This document shows, one piece after another, positions 61,569 to 64,000 of a stretch of 64,000 nt of DNA. The translations under genes were made by a program, and so were the position numbers. Below the pieces are notes generated by a model. That model did no database searches. It was not told the DNA's origin and saw nothing but the letters and a program-made list of their open reading frames with translations. The DNA is from Tranzscheliella williamsii (Eukaryota > Basidiomycota > Ustilaginomycetes > Ustilaginales > Ustilaginaceae): assembly GCA_023212725.1 (NCBI GenBank), contig JALBYF010000074.1, forward strand, positions 1-64,000, written 5' to 3'. The first letter of the stretch is position 1. Every line of letters starts with the position of its first letter.

Positions 61569-62869
61569 CCAGTCCACGCCACGTTGCTAACCCCGGACCC
61601 CGAATCCATAGCGTAGCATGGTACCTTATGGGGTAAACCTGCTGTTCGTGATTGTTTGTAAGCTCATTTAGGCGCCGAGTATACCTAGCCTACCTTTTTT
61701 TCCACGTCTATAGCCGATGTCTCATCGCGCTAGTCTGTTATGCTTGGTGGCCATCAACGCCATCATATTGTTATACGGTAGATATTGTATGTGAGTTAGA
61801 ACGGTAGCTCGCAGCCTATATACTGAGACCGGTGAGGCTCAAGAGCATGCTGGACAAAAGGAGAAGAGGTCCGTGGTGGTAGAGACTGGGACTTCCAGCG
61901 CCCAGGTTGGCCGGCGTCTTGCCGCTGGAACCGGGCGTATCGTCGATACGGAGGACTCCGAAACTAGCGCTACGTTGGACCTCATATCAGACGGACTGAG
62001 CTTGTTGAGGTTTGTCGCTGTGCTTGTACGTAGTACAACTGTATATAGGCGTATCTAGCTGGAAGCATGTCGAGCAGCACGACGTACACCGCAAACGTAG
62101 GTACAGCTCCGCTTCTTCATCAGTGAACAAGTCAGGCGCTCTACCTTACAGGTAACCGCACGCTGCTCAATTGCGCTGGGTGTGAGCTAGCTACAACCGA
62201 GACAGGCGAGTGTGGTCGGATTACGTCTTCGTGGTAGATGAGGCGACGGGGTAGCGCTGCACGTCAGCCTCGTCCTTAGCGTCGGTGCTGGACTGCGAGG
62301 CCCGCAACATCCGCTGCTAGCGGTCTTTTCTCCCTCAGAGTGAGCTCCAGCCGGAGCGCCAGATCCGCCTCCCTGCAATGCAGTGGATCAACAAGGATGC
62401 GATCCATTTGGCCTTCACCAGCGGGTTGCCGAGGTGGGGCTGCTAATGCTGCATGTGGCAGTGAACACAGTGCACGTGCGTCGGTCCACCTCAGGCAGGC
62501 CGCAGGTAGGTAGAGTGGGAGTGACGGATGATGGTATACTATGCATCGTACCAGCGCACTATTCAAAACTGCGGCCCTTCTCTGTATAAGTGTCCGCAGG
62601 AAGGCGTTCGCATGCAGAGGACTGGAAAGCGTATGTAGGTTGGTGTGCCTGAGCAAGAGCCGCATTTGAGGCGGCGTAAGGTGTGCGGCGAACCCAAGTC
62701 CAAGACGCTGTTGCGCAGCGCCAGTGATGATTGGCAACAATCACGCTTTCCAGGCCAGGTGCAGATGCCATGTGAAGGCGGCACCACCTTCTCCATCGGT
62801 CTGTCCATCCTACCACGTAACCGCTCCCGCACAGCGAAGAACGAATGTCGTATGACAAGTATCTTGGCC
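61569..62869. other. Intergenic before transcription factor gene
   Basis: 1.3 kb without a supported gene. A minus-strand frame at 62276-62740 is Leu/Ala-rich but has no family resemblance. Confidence 0.45.
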
Positions 62870-63988
62870 TTAAATAGTAGTAGAAAGTCCTATGGATCGA
62901 AACACGTTTTCCCACACCTCTTCGCTGCTTGCACTCGAGTCACCGGAGGTGCGTCCGTCGAGGCGGTGAGCGGATCTGTACAACTCCATATCGATCCACT
63001 CCATGGGGCTAAAATCGAGCGTTATGCCCTCTTGCTGATGGTTATGGTTGCTGTCGCTCGGGGTTGAGGCGGTTGTGCTGACATCCTGTTCCCGTGGTAT
63101 CCCCGTCTGCGCATAGCCAGATTGGCGCTGGAGCCATGCACCGGGCGCTGCGGCATGTGCGGAGTTGAGTGCGTGTTGATAAGTTAGCTGATGATGATAA
63201 CGATGACTAGGAGCTCGATATCGTGGAGATCTGAAGTCGGAGAGGGAAGCCAGCAGCTGCTCGAGTTTGGCGTGAGCCCCAGCGAGACAGTTTCGAGGGG
63301 ACGAGCTTGCCGATCTATCCAGATCCGCGAGAACAGTGTCGAGTTGGCTTTGCAACTCCATTTCGGATTCAAGCGTGTCTGGAGCGATGACGCCCGGAGA
63401 GACTCGCAGAAAGATGAGCCCGGTGATCAGCACCAGGCCCGCCTGCACTAGTCGTACCCGAAAGGTCTGTTGTAACGCAGAGGAGAAGTTCCGTAGCGGT
63501 AAGCAACGAGGAGCGGGCGGCCGCGCGAGCGCAGTAACACCAGCGAAGAGCGGCAGACTCACTTTTCCATTGGCGATGAGTAGCTGCTTGTCACGCCCTT
63601 TGCGACAAGATGCGACCACTCGCTTGGCAGCCTCGACACAGCGTCGAGCTGACTGTCCATACTTGACAGGATGCGTATGACTGAGCGTTAGGAATGGTCG
63701 ATGCACCAACAAAAGGCGGTGCCACAGCGTGGCGACTATGTAGAAGACGCTGCGATGGAAGCGGGAGCGAATCGGATCGTCAATATTTCCCCAGAGCTCC
63801 TTGGTGCCCTTAACCTCAAGACGCATCCAGTCTGGACGCTGATTCAAGCACTCTTCAATGTCACGATCGAGCTCCAGCACCTGCTCGTAGTCGACCGTGG
63901 CCCCTCGGCTTTCCGCCTGAGCAAAGATTTCGAAATGTTTCCGAGATACGTTGCATGATCGCCAGATAAAGTGCCCAAACAAATGGCT
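62870..63988 (-). CDS. Fungal-specific (Zn2Cys6-type) transcription factor, C-terminal part, cut by window edge
   Basis: Exons 63466-62870 and 63988-63563, with the 5' part beyond the window. The intron 63562-63467 (GTGAGT..AACAG, 96 nt) is stop-free and in frame; splicing joins LLIANGK|TFRVRLVQAG. A possible acceptor CTGCAG lies just ahead of 63988. The visible part matches the C-terminal half of the fungal transcription factor middle-homology region: LDRDIEECLNQRPDWMRL, RFHRSVFYIVATLWHRLLLV, HRPFLTLS and SARRCVEAAKRVV. The DNA-binding domain is not in view. The Ser/His-rich C-terminal 150 residues, ending in an acidic stretch (TLDFSPMEWIDMELY), could be an activation domain. Confidence 0.8.
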   Translation of the reverse strand, partial: SHLFGHFIWRSCNVSRKHFEIFAQAESRGATVDYEQVLELDRDIEECLNQRPDWMRLEVKGTKELWGNIDDPIRSRFHRSVFYIVATLWHRLLLVHRPFLTLSHTHPVKYGQSARRCVEAAKRVVASCRKGRDKQLLIANGKVSLPLFAGVTALARPPAPRCLPLRNFSSALQQTFRVRLVQAGLVLITGLIFLRVSPGVIAPDTLESEMELQSQLDTVLADLDRSASSSPRNCLAGAHAKLEQLLASLSDFRSPRYRAPSHRYHHQLTYQHALNSAHAAAPGAWLQRQSGYAQTGIPREQDVSTTASTPSDSNHNHQQEGITLDFSPMEWIDMELYRSAHRLDGRTSGDSSASSEEVWENVFRSIGLSTTI

Positions 63989-64000
63989 CTGCAGGGAAGA

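Noticed and set aside
62276..62740. 154-codon minus-strand frame upstream of the transcription factor 3' end
   Set aside because: No recognisable motif, and neighbouring frames are equally open.
1..64000. Secondary-metabolite cluster, CRISPR array, rRNA genes or viral genes
   Set aside because: No synthase backbone, spacer array, rRNA sequence or viral protein signature was recognised in either strand.

Overview
The window looks like nuclear DNA of a basidiomycete fungus, most likely a smut or smut-like yeast (Ustilaginomycotina). This rests on GC-rich compact genes with few short introns (GT..AG, about 60-120 nt), a Kre6/Rot1/chitin-synthase cell-wall gene set, Rheb, GARP and RNase P subunits, and small secreted proteins. 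The lineage is an inference from gene style, not from a marker gene. I count 25 protein genes with good support (one cut by the right edge), one intron-containing tRNA gene, one apparently complete DNA transposon, one inverted-repeat (fold-back-like) element and one decayed gene.

Left edge, 1-6343: repeat territory. A PIF/Harbinger transposon (93-3141) with both of its genes, matching terminal repeats and a target duplication is followed by a fold-back-like inverted repeat (3447-4149) and degenerate sequence that may contain a retroelement relic.

Core, 6344-54431: a dense housekeeping and metabolic region. In order: allantoate-permease-family transporter; serine-rich coiled-coil protein; TBC-domain protein; chitin synthase; aldo/keto reductase; Rheb GTPase; RNase P/MRP Rpr2/Rpp21 subunit; tRNA-Gly(GCC); large disordered protein; secreted GH32 enzyme; Kre6-type beta-1,6-glucan protein; Rot1; a single-pass membrane protein with an Atg8-binding-like motif; large universal-stress-domain protein; xanthine/hypoxanthine phosphoribosyltransferase-like protein; Vps51; AlkB-like dioxygenase; Ldh2-type malate/lactate dehydrogenase; FAH-family hydrolase/decarboxylase; alpha/beta hydrolase; secreted acid phosphatase; membrane-anchored multicopper oxidase; GFA/CENP-V-like zinc protein. 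Several introns had to be placed by hand from splice signals and protein continuity; exon coordinates are given in each entry.

Right edge, 54432-64000: gene-poor and more AT-rich, with a frameshifted relic gene, a TPR/F-box protein, a small cysteine-rich secreted protein (effector candidate), a PEBP-family protein and the 3' part of a fungal transcription factor.

Functional links suggested by the layout: KRE6 and ROT1, both tied to beta-1,6-glucan in yeast, lie head to head; an Ldh2-type dehydrogenase and an FAH-family enzyme share a 246-bp bidirectional promoter and could catalyse consecutive steps around malate, oxaloacetate and pyruvate. No secondary-metabolite cluster, CRISPR array, rRNA or viral gene was seen.
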